From Paludibacteraceae bacterium (lineage in GTDB: Bacteria > Bacteroidota > Bacteroidia > Bacteroidales > Paludibacteraceae): a stretch of 43,626 nucleotides of DNA. The DNA is taken from assembly GCA_024401475.1 (NCBI GenBank), contig JAKSKZ010000029.1, positions 1 through 43,626 of the forward strand. The letters are read 5' to 3'. Made by a program: the position numbers and the translations under genes. Below the pieces are notes generated by a model. It was not told the DNA's origin and ran no database searches. It saw nothing but the letters and a program-made list of their open reading frames with translations. Positions 1-8,447 of the stretch are shown here, in pieces; within the stretch, counting starts at the first letter, position 1, and each line of letters starts with the position of its first letter.

Positions 1-49
1 AAAATAGGGCACAGCCTTTTTTATGTCAGTTCAAAAGGTTTAGCGGACA
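1..49. mobile_element. Probable terminal end of an insertion sequence lying left of the window
   Basis: Positions 39-49 read TTTAGCGGACA, the exact reverse complement of TGTCCGCTAAA at 43581-43591. Allowing one mismatch, the match extends four bases further outward from the presumed element (ATTG, then G or C, then TGTCCGCTAAA). The orientation is that of a right terminal inverted repeat whose element body lies to the left. No transposase coding is inside the window, so the family cannot be named. Bases 50-164 beyond it hold no gene that I can see. Confidence 0.45.
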
Positions 50-164
50 CCAATGCTTTACAAACGAAGGGGAAGCATATCTCATGAGGAAACATTGCTG
101 CACCACATCGAAACTATGAATAGCCGACTAAACAAGGGTATTATTAATTCAGCCTTTCATAACT

Positions 165-198
165 AAAAAACGGCAGAAACGAATTATCGTTTCTACCG
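165..198 (-). terminator. Rho-independent terminator of the GH5 gene
   Basis: Arms 171-181 and 188-198 form an 11-bp stem with one C-A mismatch and a six-base loop. On the minus strand the stem is followed by a run of six T (A-run 165-170 on the plus strand). It lies about 20 bases past the GH5 stop codon. Confidence 0.8.
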
Positions 199-219
199 TC
201 TATTGTCATTTACACCTAA

Positions 220-1374
220 TTACTTGGTCAAGATCGCTGGCAATTCATTGCGAGTGCCGTCCTCTTTCACGATAGGGAAATCACCCTTGTAGCACCAGTG
301 TGCGTTAGCGATTTTATGCTCACGGAAGATTGACACCATGTCGTTATACCAACGGAAACGAATCTCTGGGTTGATGTAATTTGGATATACACCAAACTCT
401 CCACAATAGAGTTGCAATCCAAGAGAGTCAGCGGCCTTGATTGCCGTCATAATCTCCTTCTCCAAGATTTCTTTATTGCTCTCCTTATTAACACCTCTCA
501 ACATATTAGCCTCCTCTGGCTTCATATTAGCATAGATTGACGTGTCAGGGATAGAGAATCCTGGATATTGAACATCGCCCTTAAAGTCCTTTTGAACAGT
601 CCAAGGCGCACGATAGTGCGTAATCAAAGCTGGAGAATAGTCGTGGAAACTGAGAATCAACTTCTTGTCGTTAGCAGGAACTGACAAAGAATCGAAAGAA
701 GATGTACTCTGCCAATAGTTAGAACCGATGACCAATTGACGATTAGGCTCAGTTTTACGGATTTCCGCAATATAGTTGGCAACGAACTCGTTCCAAGCGG
801 CACAAGAAGGAGCTTGAGGCTCGTTCAAAATCTCATAAGCCAACCTATCATTTGGATATTGACCCAATTCATTTTGCAAGCTTCTCCAAACTCTCAAGAA
901 ATCTTGTTGAGCAGCAGGATCAGAGAATAATGTATTAGGCTTGTCGTTTTCGCTATTGAAGTGGTAGGAACGAACGATGTGCAAGTCAACAATGATATTC
1001 ATGTTGTTGTCCAATGTCCATTTGATAGCCTTATGAAGCAAATCCATACCATCGTCAAGACGGTTACCTTGCTCATCAAACAATTGCTCCTCGTCGATTG
1101 GGAGTCGAACATGTTTGAAGCCCATGGCTGCAATAGAATCAAAATCTTTCTGCGTGATCAAATTTGCACGTTCCTCACCTCTTTTGTCCGATTGAGATAA
1201 CCAGTGACTAACGTTGACACCATTGCCCAATTCAAAGAGAGCTGACTGGCAACATTTATTTTCACACTCGGAATGATTTTCTTGAGAAGCATTGGTATTA
1301 TTACCACCGCCACAAGAAGCAAGCATCAAAGATGCCATCGACATACTTGCTAAAAACTCGACAAAACGTTTCAT
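220..1374 (-). CDS. GH5-family glycoside hydrolase (endoglucanase-like), lipoprotein
   Basis: 384-residue glycoside hydrolase family 5 protein, expected to hydrolyse beta-1,4-linked glucan or a related beta-glycan at the cell surface. The signal peptide ends in LMLASC, so Cys21 is the predicted lipid-attachment residue, followed by a low-complexity Gly/Asn linker. The catalytic TIM barrel starts near residue 47 (LGNGVNVSHWLS). The acid/base is Glu185 in LNEP and the nucleophile is Glu326 in YCGEFG; the HDYSP strand at about 244-248 is also typical. All catalytic parts are present and the length is normal. It is a single-gene unit with its own promoter (1412-1442) and terminator (165-198), with no SusC/SusD genes beside it, so it is not part of a polysaccharide utilization locus inside this window. 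The exact substrate cannot be read from the sequence. Confidence 0.93.
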   Translation of the reverse strand: MKRFVEFLASMSMASLMLASCGGGNNTNASQENHSECENKCCQSALFELGNGVNVSHWLSQSDKRGEERANLITQKDFDSIAAMGFKHVRLPIDEEQLFDEQGNRLDDGMDLLHKAIKWTLDNNMNIIVDLHIVRSYHFNSENDKPNTLFSDPAAQQDFLRVWRSLQNELGQYPNDRLAYEILNEPQAPSCAAWNEFVANYIAEIRKTEPNRQLVIGSNYWQSTSSFDSLSVPANDKKLILSFHDYSPALITHYRAPWTVQKDFKGDVQYPGFSIPDTSIYANMKPEEANMLRGVNKESNKEILEKEIMTAIKAADSLGLQLYCGEFGVYPNYINPEIRFRWYNDMVSIFREHKIANAHWCYKGDFPIVKEDGTRNELPAILTK

Positions 1375-1411
1375 ACAATGTATTCTTTAAATTAATAAAT
1401 ATTTTTATTCC

Positions 1412-1442
1412 CAAATGTAGGTATTTTTTTACTGCTTACAAA
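1412..1442 (-). promoter_or_regulatory. Bacteroidota-type promoter of the GH5 gene
   Basis: On the minus strand TTTG (1439-1442) is followed after exactly 19 bases by TACATTTG (1412-1419), matching the TTTG-N19/20-TAnnTTTG consensus. The predicted start is near 1405, giving a leader of about 30 bases. Confidence 0.8.
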
Positions 1443-1478
1443 TAGACAACAATTTATTTAATATTCATCAAGATGCAT

Positions 1479-1512
1479 AAAAAAGGCTGAAGCACAAGCC
1501 CCAGCCTTTTTA
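1479..1512 (-). terminator. Terminator of the acyl-CoA carboxylase operon
   Basis: Perfect 10-bp stem (1480-1489 with 1502-1511) and 12-base loop, flanked by an A-run on the plus strand that becomes a T-run on the minus strand. It lies 26 bases past the stop codon of the carboxyltransferase gene. The other arm also ends in T, so it could work in both directions. Confidence 0.85.
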
Positions 1513-1537
1513 AGGTTATATTATAACTCCGTCGAAA

Positions 1538-3064
1538 TCACAACGGCAAGTTTCCGTGCTTTTTAGCAGGATTCGTACGAATCTTAGTCTGCGTCATATC
1601 CAAAGCTTGGATCATCTTTGTACGAGTTTGAGAAGGAAGGATGATTTCATCCAAGTAACCCAACTCAGCTGCACGATAAGGATTAGAGAATTGCTTCTCG
1701 TAATTCTTAGTAAGTTCAGCCTTCTCCTCGTCAGTCTTATTTCTATACAAGATGTTTACAGCACCAGCAGCACCCATAACGGCGATTTCCGCACCAGGGT
1801 ATGCAAAGTTAACATCTGCACCAGTATGTTTGCTTGACAACACGATGTATGCACCACCGTAAGCCTTACGAGTAATCAAAGTCACCTTAGGAACAGTTGC
1901 CTCTACATAAGCATAAACAATCTTAGCTCCATGACGAATGATACCATTGTGCTCTTGCGTACAACCAGGCAAGAAACCAGGGACATCTTCCAACGTAATC
2001 ACTGGGATGTTGAAACAGTCGCAGAAACGGATGAAACGAGCTGCCTTATCAGAAGAATCGATATCCAACACACCAGCTTGAACGGCAGGTTGGTTAGCCA
2101 CGATTCCGACAGTCTTACCATCCATACGAGCAAAACCGATGATGATATTTTGAGCGAAATTAGCCATTACCTCAAAGAAGTTATTGCTATCGACGATAGC
2201 GTTGATCAACTCCTTCATGTCATAAGGCTTGCTTGGATCCTCAGGAATCAATGTGTTGAGGCTCTCCTCCTCACGCAACGGGCTATCACCAGTATTCATG
2301 TAAGGGACGTCCTCCATATTGTTAGATGGCAAGAAGCTAAGCAACTCACGAACCATCATCAATGTATCCTCCTCAGTCTCGCCCAAAAAGTGAGAAACAC
2401 CACTCTTTGTGCTATGAGTGTAAGCACCACCCAATTGCTCCTTATCAACATCCTCATTAGTTACCGAACGTACAACGTCTGGACCAGTAACGAACATATG
2501 ACTTTGCTCCTTCACCATGAAGATGAAGTCTGTCAACGCAGGAGAGTAACAAGCACCACCTGCACAAGGGCCCATGATAACTGAGATTTGAGGGATAACA
2601 CCCGAAGAGATTGTATTTTGGTAGAAGATGTCGCCATAACCAGCCAAGCTACCTACACCCTCTTGGATACGAGCGCCACCCGAGTCGTTGATAGCGATGA
2701 TAGGAGCACCCATCTTCAAAGCCAACTTTTGAACCTTTACAATCTTATTGGCATTTGTACGGCTCAAAGAACCACCAAAAACAGTAAAGTCGTAAGCATA
2801 AACATAAACCAAACGGCCGTCGATTTTTCCGTAACCGGAAACGATACCATCACCGTCGATAAAGGTTTTGTCCATGCCCAAATTGTGGCATTGGTGAATG
2901 ACAAACTTGTCCAACTCGACAAAAGTGCCCTTATCCAAAAGGATATTGATACGCTCTCTCGCAGTGAGCTTACCAGCACTTTTCTGCTTGTCAATTTTAG
3001 CCTGACCACCACCCAATTCGGCAGCCTTGTCTCTTTCTATAAAATCAATTGTCTGCTGATTCAT
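1538..3064 (-). CDS. Acyl-CoA carboxylase carboxyltransferase subunit (PccB/MmdA family)
   Basis: 508-residue biotin-dependent carboxyltransferase that moves CO2 between carboxybiotin and an acyl-CoA, most likely propionyl-CoA/methylmalonyl-CoA. It has two crotonase-like halves. The N-terminal half carries GPCAGGA (165-171) and the C-terminal half AYGGAY (401-406), the two oxyanion-hole motifs that hold CoA thioester and biotin. It is the last gene of an operon behind a biotin carboxylase and a biotin carrier, which favours an ATP-dependent carboxylase over a sodium-pumping decarboxylase, since no OadB/MmdB or OadG/MmdD gene is present. Residue 407, right after AYGGAY, is Ile. I align this position with Asp422 of Streptomyces PccB, a known specificity determinant, so the acyl substrate is not certain. 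A diverged paralogue lies at 41425-42969. Confidence 0.95.
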   Translation of the reverse strand: MNQQTIDFIERDKAAELGGGQAKIDKQKSAGKLTARERINILLDKGTFVELDKFVIHQCHNLGMDKTFIDGDGIVSGYGKIDGRLVYVYAYDFTVFGGSLSRTNANKIVKVQKLALKMGAPIIAINDSGGARIQEGVGSLAGYGDIFYQNTISSGVIPQISVIMGPCAGGACYSPALTDFIFMVKEQSHMFVTGPDVVRSVTNEDVDKEQLGGAYTHSTKSGVSHFLGETEEDTLMMVRELLSFLPSNNMEDVPYMNTGDSPLREEESLNTLIPEDPSKPYDMKELINAIVDSNNFFEVMANFAQNIIIGFARMDGKTVGIVANQPAVQAGVLDIDSSDKAARFIRFCDCFNIPVITLEDVPGFLPGCTQEHNGIIRHGAKIVYAYVEATVPKVTLITRKAYGGAYIVLSSKHTGADVNFAYPGAEIAVMGAAGAVNILYRNKTDEEKAELTKNYEKQFSNPYRAAELGYLDEIILPSQTRTKMIQALDMTQTKIRTNPAKKHGNLPL

Positions 3065-3094
3065 TTCTGATAATTTATAAGTTCATTCGCGGGA

Positions 3095-3613
3095 TCACTC
3101 AGTGACAGGAGACAAAGAAATCAATGTCTCGTCACCCTTAATAGTATCACCTTCCGCTACATGAATATCCTTAATTATACTAGTATTCTTCACCTTATAT
3201 TCACTCTGCATCTTCATTGCCTCGACAACGATAACAGATGTGCCCGCCTCAACACGGTCGCCCTTGTTAACCAAGACCTTGATGACCTTACCTGGCATTG
3301 GTGAGAAGATACGATCTTGCACGCCACCTGACTCAGCATTCTTTCTGCTTCTCAAATATTTAGTATGCAAATCAATCATCTCCACCTGATAAGAATCGAA
3401 CAATACGTTCACCGTATATTCCTTATCCTTATTCGGACGTTTGATTTCGGCATTGTAAGACTTGCCATCCTTTGTGATGATGGAGCACAAGCCATTCTCG
3501 GCCATTACGATGTCCACATCGTAAATATTACCGTCTATGCTGATGCTGACCTTGTTGTCATCCTTGCTGATCAACTCGACTTCAGCAGTTCTATCTCCTA
3601 TTCGTACTTCCAT
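3095..3613 (-). CDS. Biotin carboxyl carrier protein of acyl-CoA carboxylase
   Basis: 172-residue carrier. The C-terminal ~75 residues are a biotinyl domain starting at SPMPGKV, with the biotinylation motif EAMKM and predicted biotinyl-Lys134. The N-terminal ~95 residues (two-stranded repeats, then a basic linker around KYLRSRK) resemble the region that joins carrier to carboxylase partners in propionyl-CoA carboxylases, an inference from position and length. It sits between biotin carboxylase (71 bases upstream) and carboxyltransferase (30 bases downstream), so all three subunits should be made from one message. It is longer and more acidic than the second carrier at 43008-43328. Confidence 0.93.
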   Translation of the reverse strand: MEVRIGDRTAEVELISKDDNKVSISIDGNIYDVDIVMAENGLCSIITKDGKSYNAEIKRPNKDKEYTVNVLFDSYQVEMIDLHTKYLRSRKNAESGGVQDRIFSPMPGKVIKVLVNKGDRVEAGTSVIVVEAMKMQSEYKVKNTSIIKDIHVAEGDTIKGDETLISLSPVTE

Positions 3614-3684
3614 TAAAATGAAATTAAATAACGACCTAAATTAGAGAGCCCTAAGGCTACACAACGAAACTATTGGCTCTATGA

Positions 3685-5211
3685 TTAAATTCTAATCATA
3701 CCAGAGCGCTTACCGAACTCACGCCACTTGCTGATTGGGCGGTTGTCGCCATTTCCCGTCTTTGGAGAGTTCTCCTCCAAATTGACGATGTAATCCATAT
3801 AAGCTGCGATGACGGCAATGTTTTCTGATTCAGGATCGTGTTCCAATCTAATTTGCTTCTCGCCGCTCAACAACTCCTCGTTATCCTTCAAGAAGTTTGT
3901 GCTATAGTGACCATTCTGGAAATCAGGCACATCGATAATCTTACGCAAATAGCTGATATTCGTCTTGACACCAGTGATCTTATACTCATACAACACACGG
4001 CGCATACGCTCGATAGCGTACTTACGATTAACAGCCCAAACAATCAACTTTCCAATCATTGAATCGTAGTGCATTGGAATTTCATACCCGTCGTAAACAA
4101 AGCTATCCACACGAACTCCGATGCCCAATGGCTCTGTAAGTTGCTTGATGATACCTGGAGCAGGAATAAATCCGTTGTCTGCATCCTCGGCACAAATACG
4201 GCACTCGATAGCGTGACCACGTTGTTTGATATCCTCCTGCTTGAATCGCAAAGGCAAACCATTTGCGACATTGATTTGTTCCTTTACCAAATCCACACCC
4301 ACAACCTCTTCAGTGATAGGGTGCTCTACTTGAAGACGTGTATTCATCTCCAAGAAGTAGTAATTCAAATTGTCGTCCACCAAGAACTCGATAGTTCCCG
4401 CACCTTCGTACTTAACCGCCTTGGCAGCAGCTACAGCCTTGGCACCCATCTCTGCACGCAACTCTGGCGTCATCAATGGAGAAGGAGACTCCTCCAAAAC
4501 CTTTTGGTGACGACGTTGAACAGAACATTCGCGCTCACAAAGGTGAACTACATTTCCGAACTGGTCGCCCAAGATTTGGAACTCAATATGATGAGGGGAT
4601 TCAATATACTTTTCTACGTAAATAGTTCCGTCACCGAAAGAAGAGATTGCTTCTGATTTGGAAGTAAGGTATGCATTTTCAATCTCCTTCTCCTCATAAA
4701 CCAAACGGATACCCTTACCACCTCCACCAGCGGAGGCCTTGAACATAACAGGAAGACCGATTTCTTTGGCAATGCGAACAGCATCCTCTACGGTATCTAG
4801 ACCCTCTTGAGTACCTGGGACAACAGGAACGCCAGCCTCGATCATCATCTGACGAGCAGAAATCTTATCACCCATCTTACGCATAGCAAATTCAGGAGCT
4901 CCAATAAAAATAATACCTTCCTCTTTACATCTGCGTGAAAATTCTGCATTCTCAGACAAGAATCCATATCCAGGGTGAATAGCATCTGCACCAAATTTCT
5001 TGGCTACTGCCACAATTTTCTCGATATCAAGATAACTTTCTCTAGCAGCTGCGCCGCCTATACAACAAGCCTCGTCCGCATAAAATACATGGCGAGAGGT
5101 CCTGTCCGCCTCAGAGTAAACAGCAACAGTGTGAATTCCCATCTCTTTACAAGAGCGCATCACACGAATGGCTATCTCACCTCTGTTGGCAACTAAAATC
5201 TTTTTTATCAT
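3685..5211 (-). CDS. accC: Biotin carboxylase subunit of acyl-CoA carboxylase
   Basis: 508-residue ATP-grasp enzyme that carboxylates biotin with bicarbonate and ATP. It starts with the classic MIKKILVANRGEIA. The glycine-rich ATP loop is AGGGGKGIR (161-169). The catalytic block FLEMNTRLQVEHP (286-298) has Glu288 and Arg292, the same numbers as in E. coli AccC. It is about 60 residues longer than the E. coli enzyme; the extra C-terminal tail (about 455-508, ending SKWREFGKRSGMIRI) has no catalytic role that I recognise and may dock the other subunits. It is the first gene of the minus-strand carboxylase operon. It may also have to serve the second carboxyltransferase/carrier pair at 41.4-43.3 kb, which has no biotin carboxylase of its own here. 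Confidence 0.95.
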   Translation of the reverse strand: MIKKILVANRGEIAIRVMRSCKEMGIHTVAVYSEADRTSRHVFYADEACCIGGAAARESYLDIEKIVAVAKKFGADAIHPGYGFLSENAEFSRRCKEEGIIFIGAPEFAMRKMGDKISARQMMIEAGVPVVPGTQEGLDTVEDAVRIAKEIGLPVMFKASAGGGGKGIRLVYEEKEIENAYLTSKSEAISSFGDGTIYVEKYIESPHHIEFQILGDQFGNVVHLCERECSVQRRHQKVLEESPSPLMTPELRAEMGAKAVAAAKAVKYEGAGTIEFLVDDNLNYYFLEMNTRLQVEHPITEEVVGVDLVKEQINVANGLPLRFKQEDIKQRGHAIECRICAEDADNGFIPAPGIIKQLTEPLGIGVRVDSFVYDGYEIPMHYDSMIGKLIVWAVNRKYAIERMRRVLYEYKITGVKTNISYLRKIIDVPDFQNGHYSTNFLKDNEELLSGEKQIRLEHDPESENIAVIAAYMDYIVNLEENSPKTGNGDNRPISKWREFGKRSGMIRI

Positions 5212-5444
5212 ACCTTTTTATTAATTATCACTATCAAGAGGCTCAGAATAAAACAATCACTTTCGATTTTGTTTCAAATCCTAATGCGGTTCTCATCCTC
5301 CTTACTATCAGAAATAAATTTGTCTCAAACGACTCTATTTTCACAATAGACATTGGCCAAATCCTCCTTGACAAATATGAAAGAAGCCTCTAACAATTCT
5401 CTCGAAACTATTATAAGATTCAACAAGAACTATAAAACCAAATG

Positions 5445-5476
5445 CAAAGATATAAATATATTTAGCAAAAGACAAA
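5445..5476 (-). promoter_or_regulatory. Promoter of the accC-carrier-carboxyltransferase operon, with long leader
   Basis: On the minus strand TTTG (5473-5476) is followed after 20 bases by TATCTTTG (5445-5452), a full match to the Bacteroidota consensus. It predicts a leader of about 225 bases before the accC start at 5211, unusually long for this window. I found no convincing RNA structure in that leader. The rest of the 429-base gap (5477-5640) holds only a weak 6-bp hairpin around 5609-5625, close past the C10 peptidase stop, and no gene. Confidence 0.7.
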
Positions 5477-5640
5477 ATTTGTTTTCTTTTTTAGAATTGC
5501 CTAAAATCCAAAAATCAGCAATGTAAAAACGAAGAGCATTGAAAACCACATAGATAAGAAAGAAAAGATTAATTTTTTAATCATCCTGCGATTTTGACTT
5601 AACTCAATTTCCCCAATCGGGAAAACAATTTTATCAAATA

Positions 5641-7977
5641 TTATTTTATCAACACCTTTACATCGTTCACCATATAAACGCCTGGTTTAAGATTTATTGC
5701 AACCTCATCGTTGACTGAGAATCGACGATTATAGAGAATTTCACCCGACAAAGAGGTAACAATCACATCCTTCGCTTTCTTTGATTGAATATTCAAAACG
5801 CGGCCACTCGTCCAAACCAGCAAGTCATTTTCCTTCTGAAAATCAACAACTTCATTACTTGGTTTTGCTATAAAGACACCTTTCTTATAGTAGGCGTCTT
5901 CGCCATTTCCCATACACCACTTGGGCATATCCGTTATCCAATAATAAACGGTATCTGCCTCCGCAAGTAAGGAATAAAGTAATAAAGTGTCTTGTCCTGG
6001 TTTTAAGTCCAACTCTATCTCAGCGACAGCGTATTCTGGCATTTCATCCGTTTCATTGACCACCAAAAAGTACAAACCATCCTCTATCGTCTCTTTGTTA
6101 TTGACGATATACAGTTCAAACTCGATATCATCCCAAGCTCCACTAAATTCGGAAGATGTCACCTCAAATTCCAAAGGCTCCAAAGGAATATCTACCGGAT
6201 CCACAATAATCGTATTTTGGGCAATTAGTTCTTTGCTCTTGTCATAGATTTCATAATAAAGAGGACCTGACTTAGCTCGCAAAGTGAAACTAAAGCCTGT
6301 AGTATCAGAAGATTCGACTGTCATTCCCTCCGTCAATTGATAGTCTGGATATTCATCGTCTTTTTCCCCGAACCATATTTTTACTGTAAAATTGCCTGCA
6401 TACTCAATGGTGCCACTATTTTTGAACATAATGTTCAAATTGGCTTTTTTCCCGTCATAAGAGATGACATCCATCTCTGCGGAAAGTCGATATTCATCTA
6501 TATCAAAGGTCACTTCGCCACTCTCGCTAACCGAGAACTTTACCACCCCATTTTCCGAGGCATCCGACAAATACCAATCTCCGCCCTTCTCTCTCTCCAC
6601 CATATAAAGTTTATAATCACCAGGTGCGAAAGTTGAGAAATCATAAGGGTCGTACGTTCCAAAAGAGGTTACTCGATCTGGTCGTCCTGGATCCTCATCG
6701 TCTTCAAACTCATAGAATACGACCAACTCTCCTTGTGCGTTTTTGTATGCACAACCGACTTCCACCGTCGCATTAGAAACCTTTCTAACCGCAAAATAGG
6801 TTAAGAAAGTTTCTGTATCACTCAAAGGTAACACGTAAGAAGCATACACCGAATATTGTGAGACATTCAACTCGTCTTTCACCCCGTTATCTGGCACGAT
6901 TCCTATTGTTGCCATCATATCCAAGTAATAACCATCTTTGCTTGTACTTGCCCCCGCCGCCGAGGTCGTATACGGATTGAGGATTGTTATATCATAATAA
7001 CCATTACAATCTCCTCCCCAACCCCAATTAATGTGGAACAATCCATTTTCGTCAATACCGTCGCAGACAAAAGAGTGTCGGCCCCCTTCCGAACTTGCAT
7101 CAATAATCAAAGGTCGCCCCGCCTCCAACTCATCGCATAACAACTTGTTCCATTGAGGAAGTGTATATGCCTTACGATAAAGGAATTGCAAATAATCAGG
7201 GTCATAACCGAAATAATCCGCAAAGGCCTCTGCCTGACAACCAACCGCACCGGACATGTTTATAGCATAATCTGTCTTCATGGCAACGCCTACCATGTAG
7301 ATTAAGTCTGATACAGCCTTGCGTTGTGCACTAGAGTAAGAGCCTCCATAAGAATGTAGAATATTTTGCCAATCTATCTTCGTGCCTTTCTTTATTCCTT
7401 CAATGTCTATGTGATAGGTTTCCGTCTCAAATCCGTCCACGTCATTTTGAAGCGTTTTCGGATATTGATAATAAGCCATGACTTGTGCCATGGCAAGCGA
7501 CACGCAACCTGTGACACATTTCTCTCCGTTATATTCTGGGCAAGCGTAATTATATGGGTCGATTTGATCCCAATTGATATTGCCCAACAAAGGCTTCACA
7601 GAATGGCCGACAAGTTTGGAAGCTCGAAGCGCACCCGAATTTTCATTTTGCAAAGATTGATTCTTTGAATAGACATCCAACAAAGCGCTCAACTGAGTCG
7701 GCAGACTTTGATTGACTTCTGCTTGGAGGTCATAGGCCAAAACAGGTGAAGATGAACTTTCCGCCGATATGATAGCAAAACCACTCGGGGTGCCCGAAAA
7801 GACATAATAAGATAGTACACCATCGGGGTGCTTCCCCACCGAAGCCAATTTCACTGACACTCCACTACCTAACACCGATTTTGCCTCCGACATAGCATCT
7901 TCCATCGAACGAAGTGCCGCAAATGCAGTTTGCACAAAAATCAACAATATTGCTATTAAAGGAAATGTTCTCTTCAT
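5641..7977 (-). CDS. Secreted C10-family cysteine peptidase (streptopain-like) with C-terminal sorting domain
   Basis: 778-residue extracellular protease. A Sec signal peptide (cleavage near residue 20-21, QTAFA) is followed by a propeptide to about residue 125. The papain-like C10 domain has catalytic Cys158 in TGCVSLAMAQ, catalytic His301 in GGRHSFVCDG and the downstream NWGWGG (317-322), the family pattern of SpeB and Prevotella interpain. After about residue 370 come roughly 300 residues of beta-rich, Ig-like sequence. The last ~65 residues (GRVLNIQSKK to the end KVLIK) resemble a type IX secretion C-terminal domain. This suggests export through the outer membrane by T9SS, an inference because no por genes are in the window. 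It is a single-gene unit, and C10 peptidases in this phylum are often virulence or nutrient-acquisition proteases. Confidence 0.9.
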   Translation of the reverse strand: MKRTFPLIAILLIFVQTAFAALRSMEDAMSEAKSVLGSGVSVKLASVGKHPDGVLSYYVFSGTPSGFAIISAESSSSPVLAYDLQAEVNQSLPTQLSALLDVYSKNQSLQNENSGALRASKLVGHSVKPLLGNINWDQIDPYNYACPEYNGEKCVTGCVSLAMAQVMAYYQYPKTLQNDVDGFETETYHIDIEGIKKGTKIDWQNILHSYGGSYSSAQRKAVSDLIYMVGVAMKTDYAINMSGAVGCQAEAFADYFGYDPDYLQFLYRKAYTLPQWNKLLCDELEAGRPLIIDASSEGGRHSFVCDGIDENGLFHINWGWGGDCNGYYDITILNPYTTSAAGASTSKDGYYLDMMATIGIVPDNGVKDELNVSQYSVYASYVLPLSDTETFLTYFAVRKVSNATVEVGCAYKNAQGELVVFYEFEDDEDPGRPDRVTSFGTYDPYDFSTFAPGDYKLYMVEREKGGDWYLSDASENGVVKFSVSESGEVTFDIDEYRLSAEMDVISYDGKKANLNIMFKNSGTIEYAGNFTVKIWFGEKDDEYPDYQLTEGMTVESSDTTGFSFTLRAKSGPLYYEIYDKSKELIAQNTIIVDPVDIPLEPLEFEVTSSEFSGAWDDIEFELYIVNNKETIEDGLYFLVVNETDEMPEYAVAEIELDLKPGQDTLLLYSLLAEADTVYYWITDMPKWCMGNGEDAYYKKGVFIAKPSNEVVDFQKENDLLVWTSGRVLNIQSKKAKDVIVTSLSGEILYNRRFSVNDEVAINLKPGVYMVNDVKVLIK

Positions 7978-8191
7978 ACGTCTAAATTTTTCAAATACGA
8001 AATAAATATAAAACTAAAACACGAACTTACTCCTATGATCAAGGGTGAAGTATCCTAAAAAAATCCACATAAGTGCGGCCTATCAATTCTCAAGAGTACG
8101 TATTCAATCGTTTGTTTAAAAATAGATGTAAATCACGACATTTCCCAACAATTCAATCATTTTTTGCAAAGAACCCTATCAATTAACAAGC
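7978..8191. other. Non-coding gap upstream of the C10 peptidase gene
   Basis: No gene and no full-consensus promoter was found here. The C10 gene promoter must lie in this stretch, but no TAnnTTTG with a correctly spaced -33 element is visible on the minus strand. The sequence is AT-rich and without obvious repeats. Confidence 0.4.
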
Positions 8192-8224
8192 AAGGCGAGT
8201 TTTGTTTCATAACAAACCCGCCTT
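8192..8224 (-). terminator. Probable sbcDC terminator displaced from sbcC by the MITE-like element
   Basis: Imperfect inverted repeat: AAGGCGAGTTTTGTT (8192-8206) against AACAAACCCGCCTT (8211-8224), GC-rich at the base with a four-base loop. On the minus strand it is followed by TTGCTTGTT rather than a clean T-run. No other hairpin lies between it and the end of sbcC except the mobile-element ends. Confidence 0.45.
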
Positions 8225-8247
8225 ACACTATATGCACAATGTTTATA

Positions 8248-8447
8248 AGGTGACCTCTATAAATTCATCGTTTTCAAATTTCCAATAATAAGCGACACAT
8301 CATAAACTTTTCAGCACTTTTTGATTTGTTTTGGCATCTTGCTGTTTGTCTGTCAGTCACAGTGCTCGCACCGATCCTTTCCTCCTCGCAGCAACCAGTT
8401 CAATACAAATTCAAAAATCCCTCGAAATCAATTTATAGAGGTCCCCT
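8248..8447. mobile_element. MITE-like element of about 200 bp with 18-bp terminal inverted repeats
   Basis: The ends are AGGTGACCTCTATAAATT (8248-8265) and its reverse complement with one mismatch (8430-8447); the inner 14 bp match perfectly. The 164-base interior encodes no protein and resembles non-coding filler of a short, non-autonomous transposable element. The right end overlaps the stop codon of sbcC (TAG at 8446-8448 on the minus strand). The family of the parent transposon is unknown, and no transposase with these ends is in the window. Confidence 0.6.

Noticed and set aside
1931..2584. 217-codon open frame opposite the carboxyltransferase gene
   Set aside because: A shadow of a conserved gene, without start signals or a recognisable domain.
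5609..5625. Hairpin just past the C10 peptidase stop as its terminator
   Set aside because: Only six base pairs and no T-run on the minus strand.
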